Positions 17,607 through 25,959 of a stretch of 64,000 nucleotides of DNA are shown in pieces. The notes beneath the pieces are model-generated. The model searched no databases, had not been told where the DNA came from, and saw only the letters and a list, made by a program, of their open reading frames with translations. This DNA comes from Nocardia altamirensis NBRC 108246 (GTDB lineage Bacteria; Actinomycetota; Actinomycetes; Mycobacteriales; Mycobacteriaceae): assembly GCF_001612685.1 (NCBI RefSeq), contig NZ_BDAY01000024.1:33254-97253 (forward strand). Reading direction: 5' to 3'. The translations under genes and the position numbers were made by a program. Numbering within the stretch: position 1 is the stretch's first letter; every line of letters starts with the position of its first letter.

Positions 17607-17611
17607 GCTTT

Positions 17612-17638
17612 GTTATACTTCACTCCGAACCAATTCGG
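17612..17638 (-). promoter_or_regulatory. Leaderless promoter and inverted-repeat operator of the ureide/pyrimidine operon
   Basis: Reading leftwards, TATAAC (17612-17617) ends 5 nt before the ATG of the amidohydrolase gene, so transcription probably begins at the start codon. Immediately upstream lies the inverted repeat CCGAA-CCAA-TTCGG (17625-17638), covering the area between the -10 and -35 positions. A second dyad, GAAAC-A-GTTTC, lies at 17657-17667. Both are candidate sites for the divergent MocR regulator. Confidence 0.5.
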
Positions 17639-17815
17639 TTGTGTTACAAGAATGCGGAAACAGTTTCGTAGCCGTAAATCCTGGGATTCGCCGTAGTTCC
17701 GGTGTCCCGCCCGACGCAGAATGACAGTTGTGAGCGAGCGAACCGCGGTGGACCCCACGGACACAGTGGAGCCGTGCGCCGGCCGGGGAGACGTGCGGAT
17801 GCTGGGGGTGGGGGC

Positions 17816-19213
17816 GTGAGCGTCGAGCCGGTGCGGGCAGAGGCTACGGGTGGGTGGTTCATCGCGGACCTGGCGGACCGGACGTCGGCGGGGATTGCCG
17901 CGGCGGTCAGTCGGCAGATTCGTACCGGGGCGTTGGCGCCTGGGGCTCGGCTGCCAACGGTGCGCGAAGTCGCCAGGGAATTGAAGGTGTCGCCTGCGAC
18001 GGTGAACCAGGCGTGGCGGGCGTTGGCCGCCGCCGGTGCGATCGTGGCGCGGGGGCGGGCGGGAACCTTCGTCGGCGCACCGGCGACTACCGCCGTCGGT
18101 CGATACCAGCGACTGCATCCACCGTCCTGCAGCACTTTTCGAATCGATCTCTCCCGCGGCACGCCCGATCCTGAGCTGCTTCCCGACCTCGGCGCCGCGC
18201 TGCGCGACCTCACCAGGAACCAGGCGAACGACCTCGCCGCCGACTACCTCGGCGAGGCGGTGCTGCCCGAGCTTGCCGCGAAAGTGCGCGTCGACTGGCC
18301 GTTTCGTGCCGAACGCCTCGCGGTGCTCGACGGTGCGCTGGACGCCGTCGACCGGATGCTGTCCGCGCATGTGCGGCTCGGCGATGCGGTGGCCGTCGAA
18401 GATCCGTGTTTCCCACCGTTTCTCGACCTGCTGGCCCGGCTCGGCGCCCGCCCGGTTCCGGTGCGCATGGACGAATCCGGGCTACTGCCCGAGGAACTCG
18501 CGCGCGCGGTCACCGAACACGAAGCCAGCTGCCTGATCCTGCAACCACGCGCCCAGAATCCCACCGGTGTCTCGCTCACTGCGCGGCGCATCCGGGAACT
18601 GTCCGATGTGCTGCACGGCGCCGACACGCTCATCATCGAGGACGACCACTCCGCCGGAATCGCCGCCGCCCCACTGCGTTCCCTTGGCAGCCGACTACCC
18701 GGGCGCACCGTCCACATCCGCTCCTACTCCAAATCGCACGGCGCCGATCTGCGGCTCGCCGTCGTCGGCGGCCCGGCCGAGTTGCTCGATCCGGTCATCG
18801 AACGCCGCATGCTCGGCGCAGGCTGGACCAGCAGACTCCTCCAGCGCGTCCTGCTGAGCATGCTCGACGACGAGACCGCCGTGCACGCCGTCACCACGGC
18901 TCGCGCCGAATACCGCAGGCGCTCAGCCGAACTCCGCCGTGCACTGGCGATGCGCGGCATCACCGTCGCGCGCGGCGACGGCATCAATCTGTGGCTGCCG
19001 GTCGCCGACGAGAACGCCGCGATGATCTCCCTCGCGGCGGCAGGCATCAAGGCCGCGCCCGGCGGGCCGTTCGTGGTCGGCGACTATCCGCCGACCGACC
19101 ATCTCCGGATCACCATTTCCCCGCTGACCGATGCGGACCTCGACTGGCTCACCACAGAACTCGCCGCCGCGACCACCGCCGCTCCGACCTACCGCCGCAT
19201 CCGACGCGGCTGA
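17816..19213 (+). CDS. MocR/PdxR-type GntR-family regulator with aminotransferase domain
   Basis: A 465-aa protein from GTG 17816, with a G-rich ribosome-binding region just upstream; a start at 17702 is also possible. The N-terminal wHTH (SRQIRTGALAPGARLPTVREVARELKVSPATVNQAWRALAAAGAIVARGRAGTFV) is joined to a fold-type-I aminotransferase domain (VEDPCFPPFLDLLARLGARPVPV, LQPRAQNPTGVSLT, IIEDDHS). The PLP lysine is probably in RSYSKSHGADLRL. It is divergent from the hydantoinase operon and likely controls it, perhaps sensing an amine product or PLP adduct. Confidence 0.88.
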   Translation: MSVEPVRAEATGGWFIADLADRTSAGIAAAVSRQIRTGALAPGARLPTVREVARELKVSPATVNQAWRALAAAGAIVARGRAGTFVGAPATTAVGRYQRLHPPSCSTFRIDLSRGTPDPELLPDLGAALRDLTRNQANDLAADYLGEAVLPELAAKVRVDWPFRAERLAVLDGALDAVDRMLSAHVRLGDAVAVEDPCFPPFLDLLARLGARPVPVRMDESGLLPEELARAVTEHEASCLILQPRAQNPTGVSLTARRIRELSDVLHGADTLIIEDDHSAGIAAAPLRSLGSRLPGRTVHIRSYSKSHGADLRLAVVGGPAELLDPVIERRMLGAGWTSRLLQRVLLSMLDDETAVHAVTTARAEYRRRSAELRRALAMRGITVARGDGINLWLPVADENAAMISLAAAGIKAAPGGPFVVGDYPPTDHLRITISPLTDADLDWLTTELAAATTAAPTYRRIRRG

Positions 19214-19511
19214 CTGTTCGACCGACTGCCGCCTGAGTCCGCGCACACCGATCGGCTGATCAACGTCGACGATGGTCTGTCGCCGGAGTGTCAGCGATGT
19301 GCGGTCAGTCGAGACACCGACTCACCGCATCTCACACCGCGAGCGGATGTCAACGCGCGTACGGCGAGCGACTGCTGGCGTCCTGACGAACGGGCGCACC
19401 CGTTGGTTTTTCGTACGATCCGCACCGTCCTGGCCCGCTTCGGCCGCCGAGATGGCATTATTCGCGACGGCATCGTCCGGTGCGCAATCCGAGTGAAGGA
19501 GATTCCTAGCG

Positions 19512-20240
19512 GTGAGCAGCGAAGTGCAAGGGCGGCAATTCGACATCAGGCGTGGTTGGCGGCTCGGGGTGCCGCGTGGGGTGCTACGCGTGGTCGGCGT
19601 GGCGGCGGTTGCCGCGGCGCTGGCGGCGTTCGCGAGCGGCGGCGTCTCGGCGAACACCTGGAGCGTGCGGACGCAGGCGCCCGCACAGTGCGGCGCACCG
19701 AAGGCGCCCGCGAAGACGGCATCCACCGAATCGTGGCCTGCGCCGGACCGCGTCGCCGACCCGAACGCCCAATACACCGCGACGCTCGAAACCAACTGCG
19801 GCGCGGTCGCCATCAACCTGGATTCCAGGGCGCCGGAAACCGTCAACTCGTTCGTCTTCCTGAGCGAAAAGCACTACTTCGACCTGACCAAGTGCCACCG
19901 CGTCACCACCCAGGGCATCTTCGTCCTGCAGTGCGGTGACCCAACGGCGACCGGCACGGGCGGGCCCGGCTACCAGATCCCCGACGAGAACCTCGCAGGC
20001 GCCACCTACCCTGCGGGCACCGTCGCGATGGCCAACGCGGGCCCGAACACCAACGGCAGCCAGTTCTTCCTCGTCTACAAGGACAGCCCGCTGCCGCCGA
20101 GCTACACACCATTCGGCAAGGTCACCTCGGGCCAGGACGTCCTCGATTCGATCGGCAGCGCAGGCGTGCAGGGCGGTGGCTCCGACGGCGCCCCCGCCGC
20201 CGACGTCGTCCTCAACGCAGTCACCACCGCACGCAACTAA
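19512..20240 (+). CDS. Secreted cyclophilin-type peptidyl-prolyl isomerase
   Basis: A 242-aa protein from GTG 19512 with GAAGGAG upstream. It has an N-terminal signal/anchor helix (VLRVVGVAAVAAALAAFASGGVSA), a linker of about 40 residues, then a cyclophilin domain: TLETNCGAVAINLDSRAPETVNSFVFLSEKHYFD, CHRVTTQGIFVLQCGDPTATGTGGPGYQIPDE, GTVAMANAGPNTNGSQFFLVYKD. Catalytic-region residues resembling cyclophilin R55, F60 and Q111 are identifiable, though the first is only approximate. It would assist folding of exported proteins outside the membrane and stands alone on its strand. Confidence 0.88.
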   Translation: MSSEVQGRQFDIRRGWRLGVPRGVLRVVGVAAVAAALAAFASGGVSANTWSVRTQAPAQCGAPKAPAKTASTESWPAPDRVADPNAQYTATLETNCGAVAINLDSRAPETVNSFVFLSEKHYFDLTKCHRVTTQGIFVLQCGDPTATGTGGPGYQIPDENLAGATYPAGTVAMANAGPNTNGSQFFLVYKDSPLPPSYTPFGKVTSGQDVLDSIGSAGVQGGGSDGAPAADVVLNAVTTARN

Positions 20241-20252
20241 CACTCATCCCCT

Positions 20253-20282
20253 CTGTGGCGGCGTCCGTGGACGCCGCCACAG
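20253..20282 (+). terminator. Strong hairpin after the cyclophilin gene
   Basis: A perfect 14-bp inverted repeat, CTGTGGCGGCGTCC / GGACGCCGCCACAG, separated by only GT, starts 12 bp after the stop codon. There is no long T-run, which is common for actinobacterial hairpin terminators. Confidence 0.6.
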
Positions 20283-20295
20283 TCGTGTCCGGCGC

Positions 20296-20354
20296 ACGAG
20301 TGGCACATGGCTGCGGCAAACGCCGAGAGCGCCCCTCCGTGGTGTGCCACTCGT
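20296..20354. terminator. Second long-arm inverted repeat between converging genes
   Basis: ACGAGTGGCACA (20296-20307) is repeated inverted as TGTGCCACTCGT (20343-20354) with a 35-nt loop. It ends 6 bp before the stop codon of the converging hydrolase gene, so it probably terminates that transcript. Confidence 0.4.
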
Positions 20355-20360
20355 CGACCA

Positions 20361-22313
20361 CTACTTGTGCGGGGTGAGGTCGAAGGTGGTCGAGCCGGTG
20401 TCGCCGGAGGGGATGATGGGCAGGATCACCGAGGAGGGGTGTTCCGCGTCTTTGTAGATGGTTTGGGTCGCGGGTTGGGTTCGGGCGTTGTCGCCGAAGG
20501 GTTCTCCGGTGTTGGGGTTCGGCGCGTACTGCGGGTAGTCGCTGCTGGAGACGGCGAGGCGGACGCGATCGCCTGCCTTGAACAGGTAGCTGGTCGGCCA
20601 GATCTTGATGGTGAACTTGTAGGGCTGACCAGGCACGAGATGTGTTGGGTTGGTGAGCGAATCACGGAAGGCGGCCCGGATGATGCCGTTGTTGAGGTTG
20701 ATCGCCGAACCGTCCTGGCCGAGCACTTCCAGTCGCGCGACGAAGTCGGTGTCCACGGCGGACGACGATGCCCAGAGCTGCACCGTGATCGGGCCGGTGA
20801 GTTCGGTGTCGGTGGTGAAAGGTGCGGTGTCGTAGGTCAGTACGTCCGACCTTTGTTCCACCGCGGCCTGATCGAACGGCCCCTGCGGTGTCGAGCCGAC
20901 GCCGCAGCAGGAGTGGCCGCCCGCGCTCGGCGCCGGATCCTCGGGGTCGTAGAGGTAGCGGTCGACATCGGCCGGTCCGGTCGGCGCCTGCTCGACGAGC
21001 TTGCCGGTGCGGCCGGTCCCGCCATTGGTCCCGTTTCCGTTGAAATAGTATGTCTTCCACTGGGTTTGCGGCAGCGGCCAACTCGGTGCGGTCTTCCACC
21101 GGTTGGCGCCCATCACGTAGTAGTCGACGCGCGGCTTGCCACCCGCGACGCCGTTGTCGACGCCCTTGAGGAAGTGGTCATACCAGGCCAGCATCAGCTC
21201 GTTGATCGGGCTGTCGCCGACCGGCCCGAGTTTGTCGAGGAGCGGGGCGATCGTCGAAGTCGGTCTACCCCAGGCGAGGTGGTCCCACGGGCCGAGCACC
21301 AGCCGCTGGTTCTGCCGTGCCTCCGGTGTGCCGCCCTTGTCGACCATGCCGGTGAAGTTCTCGATGCCGCCCGCGAGGAACGCGTCGTACCAGCCCTGCA
21401 TGTCGAGCACCGGTACCTTCACGTCCTGATAGCGCTCGCGGATGCTCCATCGCTTCCAGTAGTCGTTGTAGGTGGAGTTGCGGATCCAGTCGAAGTACCA
21501 GGGTGCGACCGCAGGGTTGCCTGGCTGCAGCGGCGGAAAGTCTTTGTACGGACGGAAATTCATCCACGAGGTGAAGTTCGCCATCGCCGCCTTGATCTGG
21601 TCGACCGTGGCGGTGTCGTTGCGCTGCTTGGCCGCTTCGAGCGCGATGGTGCTGACCGCCCATGGTTCGACGAAACCGAGCCGGAACGCGCCGCCCTCAT
21701 AGGTCCAGCCGTCGTAGTAGTCCGAGGAGGTGTTGGCGGGCACGATGGTGGTCAGGTGCGGCGGGGTCTCGACGGCGGCGAGCCACTGGGTGGCGCCGAT
21801 GTACGACGAGCCGTACATGCCCACTTTGCCGTTGGTGCCCGGCAATTGGGCCGCCCACTCGACCGAGTCGTAGCCGTCCTTCAGGTCGTTGTCGAACTCG
21901 GTGAAGGTGCCCTCCGACCGGCCGACGCCGCGAATATCCTGGATCACCACCAGGTAGCACTGGGAGGCGAACCAGTCCGGTGTCTGGTAGCGCGAGGGTT
22001 GTACCTGCGCAGCGGATTTCCCGTATTGCGTGCGCATCAGGATCACCGGCACCGGATCACTGGTCTTCGGGCGATAGACGTCGGCGCGCAGGATCGTCCC
22101 GTCCCGCATCGTCCCTGGGACGTCGGTTTCCTTGTCGACGGCACACTTACCCCGCCCGGACGTCGGTGGCCATTGGCCCGTCTCCGTCGGTGCGGCGGTC
22201 TGCGTGCTCGCGGTCTTGTCGGTGTCGGTTCCGGAGGTACATCCCCCGACCAGAATCCCGACGCACAACGCCGCGGTGAGCAAACGCCCGACACCCATGC
22301 GATATCCGGACAA
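20361..22313 (-). CDS. CocE/NonD-family hydrolase, lipoprotein (paralogue 1)
   Basis: About 650 aa. The preferred start is TTG 22313, 9 nt after GGGAGG; ATG 22298 is the alternative. The lipoprotein signal reads MGVGRLLTAALCVGILVGGC with the lipobox LVGGC. The alpha/beta-hydrolase domain has GMYGSSYIGATQWLAA (nucleophile Ser), QGWYDAF (Asp) and LGPWDHLAWG (His), followed by the X-Pro dipeptidyl-peptidase C-terminal jelly-roll domain (GPITVQLWASSSAVDTDFVARLEV, YKFTIKIWPTSYLFKAGDRVRLAVSSSDYP). It would hydrolyse ester, amide or peptide substrates at the cell surface. A paralogue is at 36047-38095. Confidence 0.88.
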   Translation of the reverse strand: MSGYRMGVGRLLTAALCVGILVGGCTSGTDTDKTASTQTAAPTETGQWPPTSGRGKCAVDKETDVPGTMRDGTILRADVYRPKTSDPVPVILMRTQYGKSAAQVQPSRYQTPDWFASQCYLVVIQDIRGVGRSEGTFTEFDNDLKDGYDSVEWAAQLPGTNGKVGMYGSSYIGATQWLAAVETPPHLTTIVPANTSSDYYDGWTYEGGAFRLGFVEPWAVSTIALEAAKQRNDTATVDQIKAAMANFTSWMNFRPYKDFPPLQPGNPAVAPWYFDWIRNSTYNDYWKRWSIRERYQDVKVPVLDMQGWYDAFLAGGIENFTGMVDKGGTPEARQNQRLVLGPWDHLAWGRPTSTIAPLLDKLGPVGDSPINELMLAWYDHFLKGVDNGVAGGKPRVDYYVMGANRWKTAPSWPLPQTQWKTYYFNGNGTNGGTGRTGKLVEQAPTGPADVDRYLYDPEDPAPSAGGHSCCGVGSTPQGPFDQAAVEQRSDVLTYDTAPFTTDTELTGPITVQLWASSSAVDTDFVARLEVLGQDGSAINLNNGIIRAAFRDSLTNPTHLVPGQPYKFTIKIWPTSYLFKAGDRVRLAVSSSDYPQYAPNPNTGEPFGDNARTQPATQTIYKDAEHPSSVILPIIPSGDTGSTTFDLTPHK

Positions 22314-22530
22314 GGTGATCCACCTCCCGCAGAGGCGCAACCAGGGATTCGGAGTGCACAGCTTCGAGAACGCCTCCGTCGCGCTGATCTTACCAGTGCA
22401 AGATCAGAGATCCGATGAATTTCGCAGAGTTGGTCCGCAATTCTACCGGCACGAATAGCGTTGCACTGCAACAGTTCCCGTGATTCCGACACAATAGGGG
22501 CGGCTCTGCGCCGTGCGGTGCCGAGATCCG

Positions 22531-23640
22531 CTACGGGACCAACTCGGCCAAGTCGACATGATCGTGGAACGGCGCGACCCGCTCGCCGAGCAGCAATCGC
22601 CGCGCCACGTGCCCCACCTGCCCCGCCGCGAACCGTGCCTCGCTGGCCAGCTGCGGATAGCCGGACAGTGACCGGCCGACTCGCTCGACAGACTGCCGCG
22701 AACGACTCGAAACGCTCCCCCAGCCGCCGAGCCATTCGGTGAGCGACCGCAAAAACTCTGCCGTCGAGGCGAACTCGGCCCGCCGCGCCGGACGCCCGTC
22801 GACCAGCCCGTGAAAGACCGGCAACGCCGGCTCGGTCCGATACGGTTCCACGCTCAGAAACCCGCGCTCGTCAGCCGCGTACACGACATCGAGCCCGCGC
22901 GCCTTGGCCCGCGTCCGCATGTCGTACTTGGTCGGCAGATCGTCGCACTCCTCGACAAGCAGATCGAGCCCTTCGAGAAACGCGTCGGCATTCTCCGCCG
23001 TCACCCCGTGATCGAAGACGGTCACGCGCAGATACGGATCGATCTCAGCGATCCGCCGCGCCACGATCCACACCTTCGGCACCCCGAGATCGGCCACACT
23101 CGCGTTGAGCCGATTGAGATTCGACAGATCCAGCTCATCGAAATCCGCCAGCACGATGTGCCCGCACAAATGTTCCTGCGCCAACGTCACCGCGGCTTCC
23201 CCGCCCACCGACAGCCCGAGCACCCCAACGCATTTCCCGCGCAGGACCTGTTGCTCAGCCCGAGTGATCTTGTCTTGATTGCGATCTGTGAGCACGTCGA
23301 AGAAGTCGTCCGCCCCCAACACGTGCACCACCCGCCGCGCCCACGGCAGGTACGCCCAACACCCATAGGTCGCCAAATCCCCAGCGCCGGCCAGCGTCTC
23401 GGCGATGAACTGCTCCTGCCCCTCCCCTGGGAGCCGAATCCGCGCCAGCTCAGCGACCTGCCCCGCCACGGTGTCCAACACCTCGACGCGGTGCTCCCGG
23501 CACATCTCGGCGAACTCGGCACCATCCGCTACCGCGACAAGCACGGCCGCCCACCCCGGCGGCGCGTCCAACGCTGCGCGAAAACCCGCCAAGTCCACCG
23601 GGTTTCGCCGCGCCACCCGACCACTCTGAAACGAGGCCAT
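22531..23640 (-). CDS. ThiF/E1-like adenylyltransferase-fold protein
   Basis: A 369-aa protein from ATG 23640 with GGGAG upstream. An N-terminal domain of about 110 residues is followed by a Rossmann ATP-binding ThiF/E1 core: VGVLGLSVGGEAAVTLAQE (glycine loop), HIVLADFDELDLSNLNRLNASVADLGVPKVWIVARRIAEIDPYLRVTVF, DLLVEECDDLPTKYDMR. E1-like enzymes adenylate the C-terminus of a small protein or peptide. No ubiquitin-like or peptide substrate gene and no zinc CxxC pairs are evident nearby. It resembles the uncharacterised Rv1355c-type actinobacterial proteins, from memory. Confidence 0.75.
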   Translation of the reverse strand: MASFQSGRVARRNPVDLAGFRAALDAPPGWAAVLVAVADGAEFAEMCREHRVEVLDTVAGQVAELARIRLPGEGQEQFIAETLAGAGDLATYGCWAYLPWARRVVHVLGADDFFDVLTDRNQDKITRAEQQVLRGKCVGVLGLSVGGEAAVTLAQEHLCGHIVLADFDELDLSNLNRLNASVADLGVPKVWIVARRIAEIDPYLRVTVFDHGVTAENADAFLEGLDLLVEECDDLPTKYDMRTRAKARGLDVVYAADERGFLSVEPYRTEPALPVFHGLVDGRPARRAEFASTAEFLRSLTEWLGGWGSVSSRSRQSVERVGRSLSGYPQLASEARFAAGQVGHVARRLLLGERVAPFHDHVDLAELVP

Positions 23641-23707
23641 ACCAGCTCCCGCCAATCGTTGACTCAGTCAATGATAACGGCGAACCTGCCGCAAGCGGGG
23701 GCGAATC

Positions 23708-24442
23708 TCATCCAGAGCGCCGCGCACTGGTGATGATCTCCGGACTGGCATCCGTTAACGGCGTGCGATCCCAGTTCCCGAACTGTTCCGCGACGACCAA
23801 TCCCGCCTCGGACAGAAAGGCAGACAATGCCCCCGTCCCAAGGAACCGCAGCGTCGAATGACTGACCTCCGGTTCCCAGCCAGCGCTGGTGAACGTGTGC
23901 GTGAACGACACCAGATCACCGCGGACCGGCTCTGCGACCTCGCAGACGCTGCGCACCACCGCGCCAGTCTCATCCGTCACCTCCCCCGAGTACCGCCGAT
24001 CCCACGTCTCCCATTCCCGCACAAGCGGATTGCGGGTCTCGAAGACGAAGCGACCGGTCGCGGTCAGCGTCGCCGCGATCGCCGCCAACGCGGCCCGCAG
24101 CTCGTCGTCCTCGACCAGAACCTGAAACGCATGTCCGGTCATGACCACGAGATCGAACTGCCCCCGCGCGGCACTGGCGTCGCCCAGTACCCACTCGATG
24201 TCGTCACGGGCCCGCGCCACCTCGAGCATCCCCGGGGCCGGATCCAGTCCGCATAGGCGGCCGACGTGGCCGGACTCCCTGGCCCGGTGCAGCAGCGCAC
24301 CCGTCCCGCACCCCACGTCGAGCACCGATTCCGCGGCAAGCACCATCGGCAGGTAGAACTCGAAATCGCTACGCGCGTCCCACGGATGCAAGCGGTCGTA
24401 CCACGCGGCGAGCCGGAAATCGGTGAACAGCTTGTCGACCAT
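23708..24442 (-). CDS. Class I SAM-dependent methyltransferase
   Basis: A 244-aa protein from ATG 24442 (MVDKLFTDFRLAAWYDRLHPWDARSDFEFYL). Motif I is SVLDVGCGTGALLHRARE, followed by GLDPAPGMLEVARARDDIEWVLGDA and the DLVVMTGHAFQVLVEDDELRAALAAIAATL segment of small-molecule methyltransferases. The C-terminal half has the FETRNPLVREWETWDRRY and STLRFLGTGALSAFLSEAGL pattern of the YcgJ/UbiE-like group. The substrate is unknown. The gene lies 67 bp from the ThiF-like gene on the same strand. Confidence 0.82.
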   Translation of the reverse strand: MVDKLFTDFRLAAWYDRLHPWDARSDFEFYLPMVLAAESVLDVGCGTGALLHRARESGHVGRLCGLDPAPGMLEVARARDDIEWVLGDASAARGQFDLVVMTGHAFQVLVEDDELRAALAAIAATLTATGRFVFETRNPLVREWETWDRRYSGEVTDETGAVVRSVCEVAEPVRGDLVSFTHTFTSAGWEPEVSHSTLRFLGTGALSAFLSEAGLVVAEQFGNWDRTPLTDASPEIITSARRSG

Positions 24443-24549
24443 GATCGAAGCATGGCAGCGGCGATCGTCCGACCGCGACCGATTTTCCAGCCCGATCGTG
24501 TTGGTAGCGATAAGCATTCGCTGGATGCATCGGCCGCGTCAGCGGCGGC

Positions 24550-24927
24550 TCATACCTGCGCGCTGACAGATTCGGCGCCCGCGGGGCCCATGGCTGCGGA
24601 AAGTTGGTGCAGGACTTGCGGTATCGCCCAGTAGTAGACCCAGGTGCCGCGGCGTTCGCAGTCGATGAGGCCCGCTTCGCGCAGCACCTTGAGGTGGTGG
24701 GAGATGGTGGGCTGGGACTGCTCGAACTGCGGGGTCAGTTCGCACACGCAGACCTCCTCCCCCGGACGGGAGGCGATCAGCGACAGCAGCCGCAACCGGA
24801 CCGGGTCGGCCAGCGCCTTGAACGCGGCGGCCAGCTCGACCGCGGCATCGTGGCTCAGCGGCGCGGTCAGCGTCGGTGCGCAGCAGGCGTTCGTGGACGC
24901 GACCACCGGCAGTTCGTGTTTCGACAC
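24550..24927 (-). CDS. arsR: ArsR/SmtB-family arsenic-responsive repressor
   Basis: A 125-aa winged-helix protein. The N-terminal segment holds a Cys pair (ASTNACCAPTL), and the dimer/sensor region reads EEVCVCELTPQFEQSQPTISHHLKVLREAGLIDCERRGTWVYYW, with the VCVCEL thiolate motif of As(III) sensors before the HTH. It starts at GTG 24927 and is divergent from arsM by 107 bp. It should repress its own gene and arsM until As(III) binds. Confidence 0.92.
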   Translation of the reverse strand: MSKHELPVVASTNACCAPTLTAPLSHDAAVELAAAFKALADPVRLRLLSLIASRPGEEVCVCELTPQFEQSQPTISHHLKVLREAGLIDCERRGTWVYYWAIPQVLHQLSAAMGPAGAESVSAQV

Positions 24928-24965
24928 TTATCTATATTGACAGATGTCGATTCAACGGCGCAAGC

Positions 24966-24987
24966 TGTATCGACATTCATCGATACA
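24966..24987. promoter_or_regulatory. ArsR operator between arsR and arsM
   Basis: A perfect 8-bp inverted repeat, TGTATCGA-CATTCA-TCGATACA, is centred 48 bp before the arsM start and about 50 bp before the arsR start. The spacing and A/T-rich arms match SmtB/ArsR operators. A consensus TTGACA lies at 24937-24942 and TATAGA overlaps the arsR start region on the minus strand. Confidence 0.7.
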
Positions 24988-25034
24988 ACCCGGTCGGGGC
25001 ATCGCCGGACCGGATATTCAGCTAGGGGTGTGTC

Positions 25035-25847
25035 ATGACAGATCAGCAGAGCGAACTCAGGGAGACCGTGCGAGCCCGGTATGCCCAGGCCGCGACCGCC
25101 GTCGCCGACGGTGGCGTCGCGAACGATTGCTGCGGCAGCGGGGCTGTCGCGATCGACGCGAACTTCGGTGCGAGCCTGTACCGCACCGCCGACCGTGACC
25201 AGCTCCCGATCGCGGCCACTGCCGCTTCGCTCGGCTGCGGCAATCCGACCGCTGTCGCAGAACTCCGTGAAGGTGAACGAGTGCTCGACCTTGGTTCAGG
25301 AGGCGGCATCGACGTGCTGCTGTCCGCGCGCCGAGTAGGGCCGACCGGCAAGGCATTCGGGGTCGACATGACCGACGAAATGCTGGCACTGGCACAGGCG
25401 AACGCCGCCAAAGCCGAAGCGACGAACGTGGAATTCCTGAAGGGCACGATCGAGTCGATCCCGTTGCCCGCCAACAGCATCGACGTTGTCATCTCGAACT
25501 GCGTGATCAACCTGTCGGTCGACAAGCCGGCCGTGTTCGCCGAGATGGCCCGCGTACTGGTCCCCGGCGGGCGCATCGGGATCTCCGACGTCGTCGCCGA
25601 GGACACCCTGTCCGCTGAGCAGCGCGGCGAGCGCGGCGACTACGTCGGGTGTATCGCGGGCGCACTGTCGTTCGCCGAATATCGGGCGGGACTGACCGCA
25701 GCCGGATTCACCGATATCGAGATCACGCCGACCCATTCGGTGGCCGACGGGATGCACTCGGCGATCGTGCAGGCCGTCAAGCCGGTCGAGCAGCGCAGCG
25801 CCGAGGACACCGCGACTCCGCGTAGCGGACCGGCTTGCTGCGCGTAG
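25035..25847 (+). CDS. arsM: Arsenite S-adenosylmethionine methyltransferase
   Basis: A 270-aa ArsM. The SAM motif is RVLDLGSGGGIDVLLSARRVGPTGKAFGVDMTDEML. The three conserved arsenite-binding cysteines are placed as in the family: C68 (SLGCGNP), C156 (ISNCVINLS) and C206 (YVGCIAGAL). Extra Cys pairs lie at residues 32-33 and at the very C-terminus (ACCA). It converts As(III) to methylated, partly volatile arsenicals. Its start follows a G-rich site (AGGGGTG) and it is controlled from the shared operator with arsR. Confidence 0.95.
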   Translation: MTDQQSELRETVRARYAQAATAVADGGVANDCCGSGAVAIDANFGASLYRTADRDQLPIAATAASLGCGNPTAVAELREGERVLDLGSGGGIDVLLSARRVGPTGKAFGVDMTDEMLALAQANAAKAEATNVEFLKGTIESIPLPANSIDVVISNCVINLSVDKPAVFAEMARVLVPGGRIGISDVVAEDTLSAEQRGERGDYVGCIAGALSFAEYRAGLTAAGFTDIEITPTHSVADGMHSAIVQAVKPVEQRSAEDTATPRSGPACCA

Positions 25848-25959
25848 GACCGGACTCGGATCACCCGGCGCCGAATCGCCCTCGTCACCGGGCCTCACTC
25901 GACGCCGGGCCCCACTCATCGCCACGTCCCACTCGGTCGCTTCTCCAGTTCGGTCGAGT

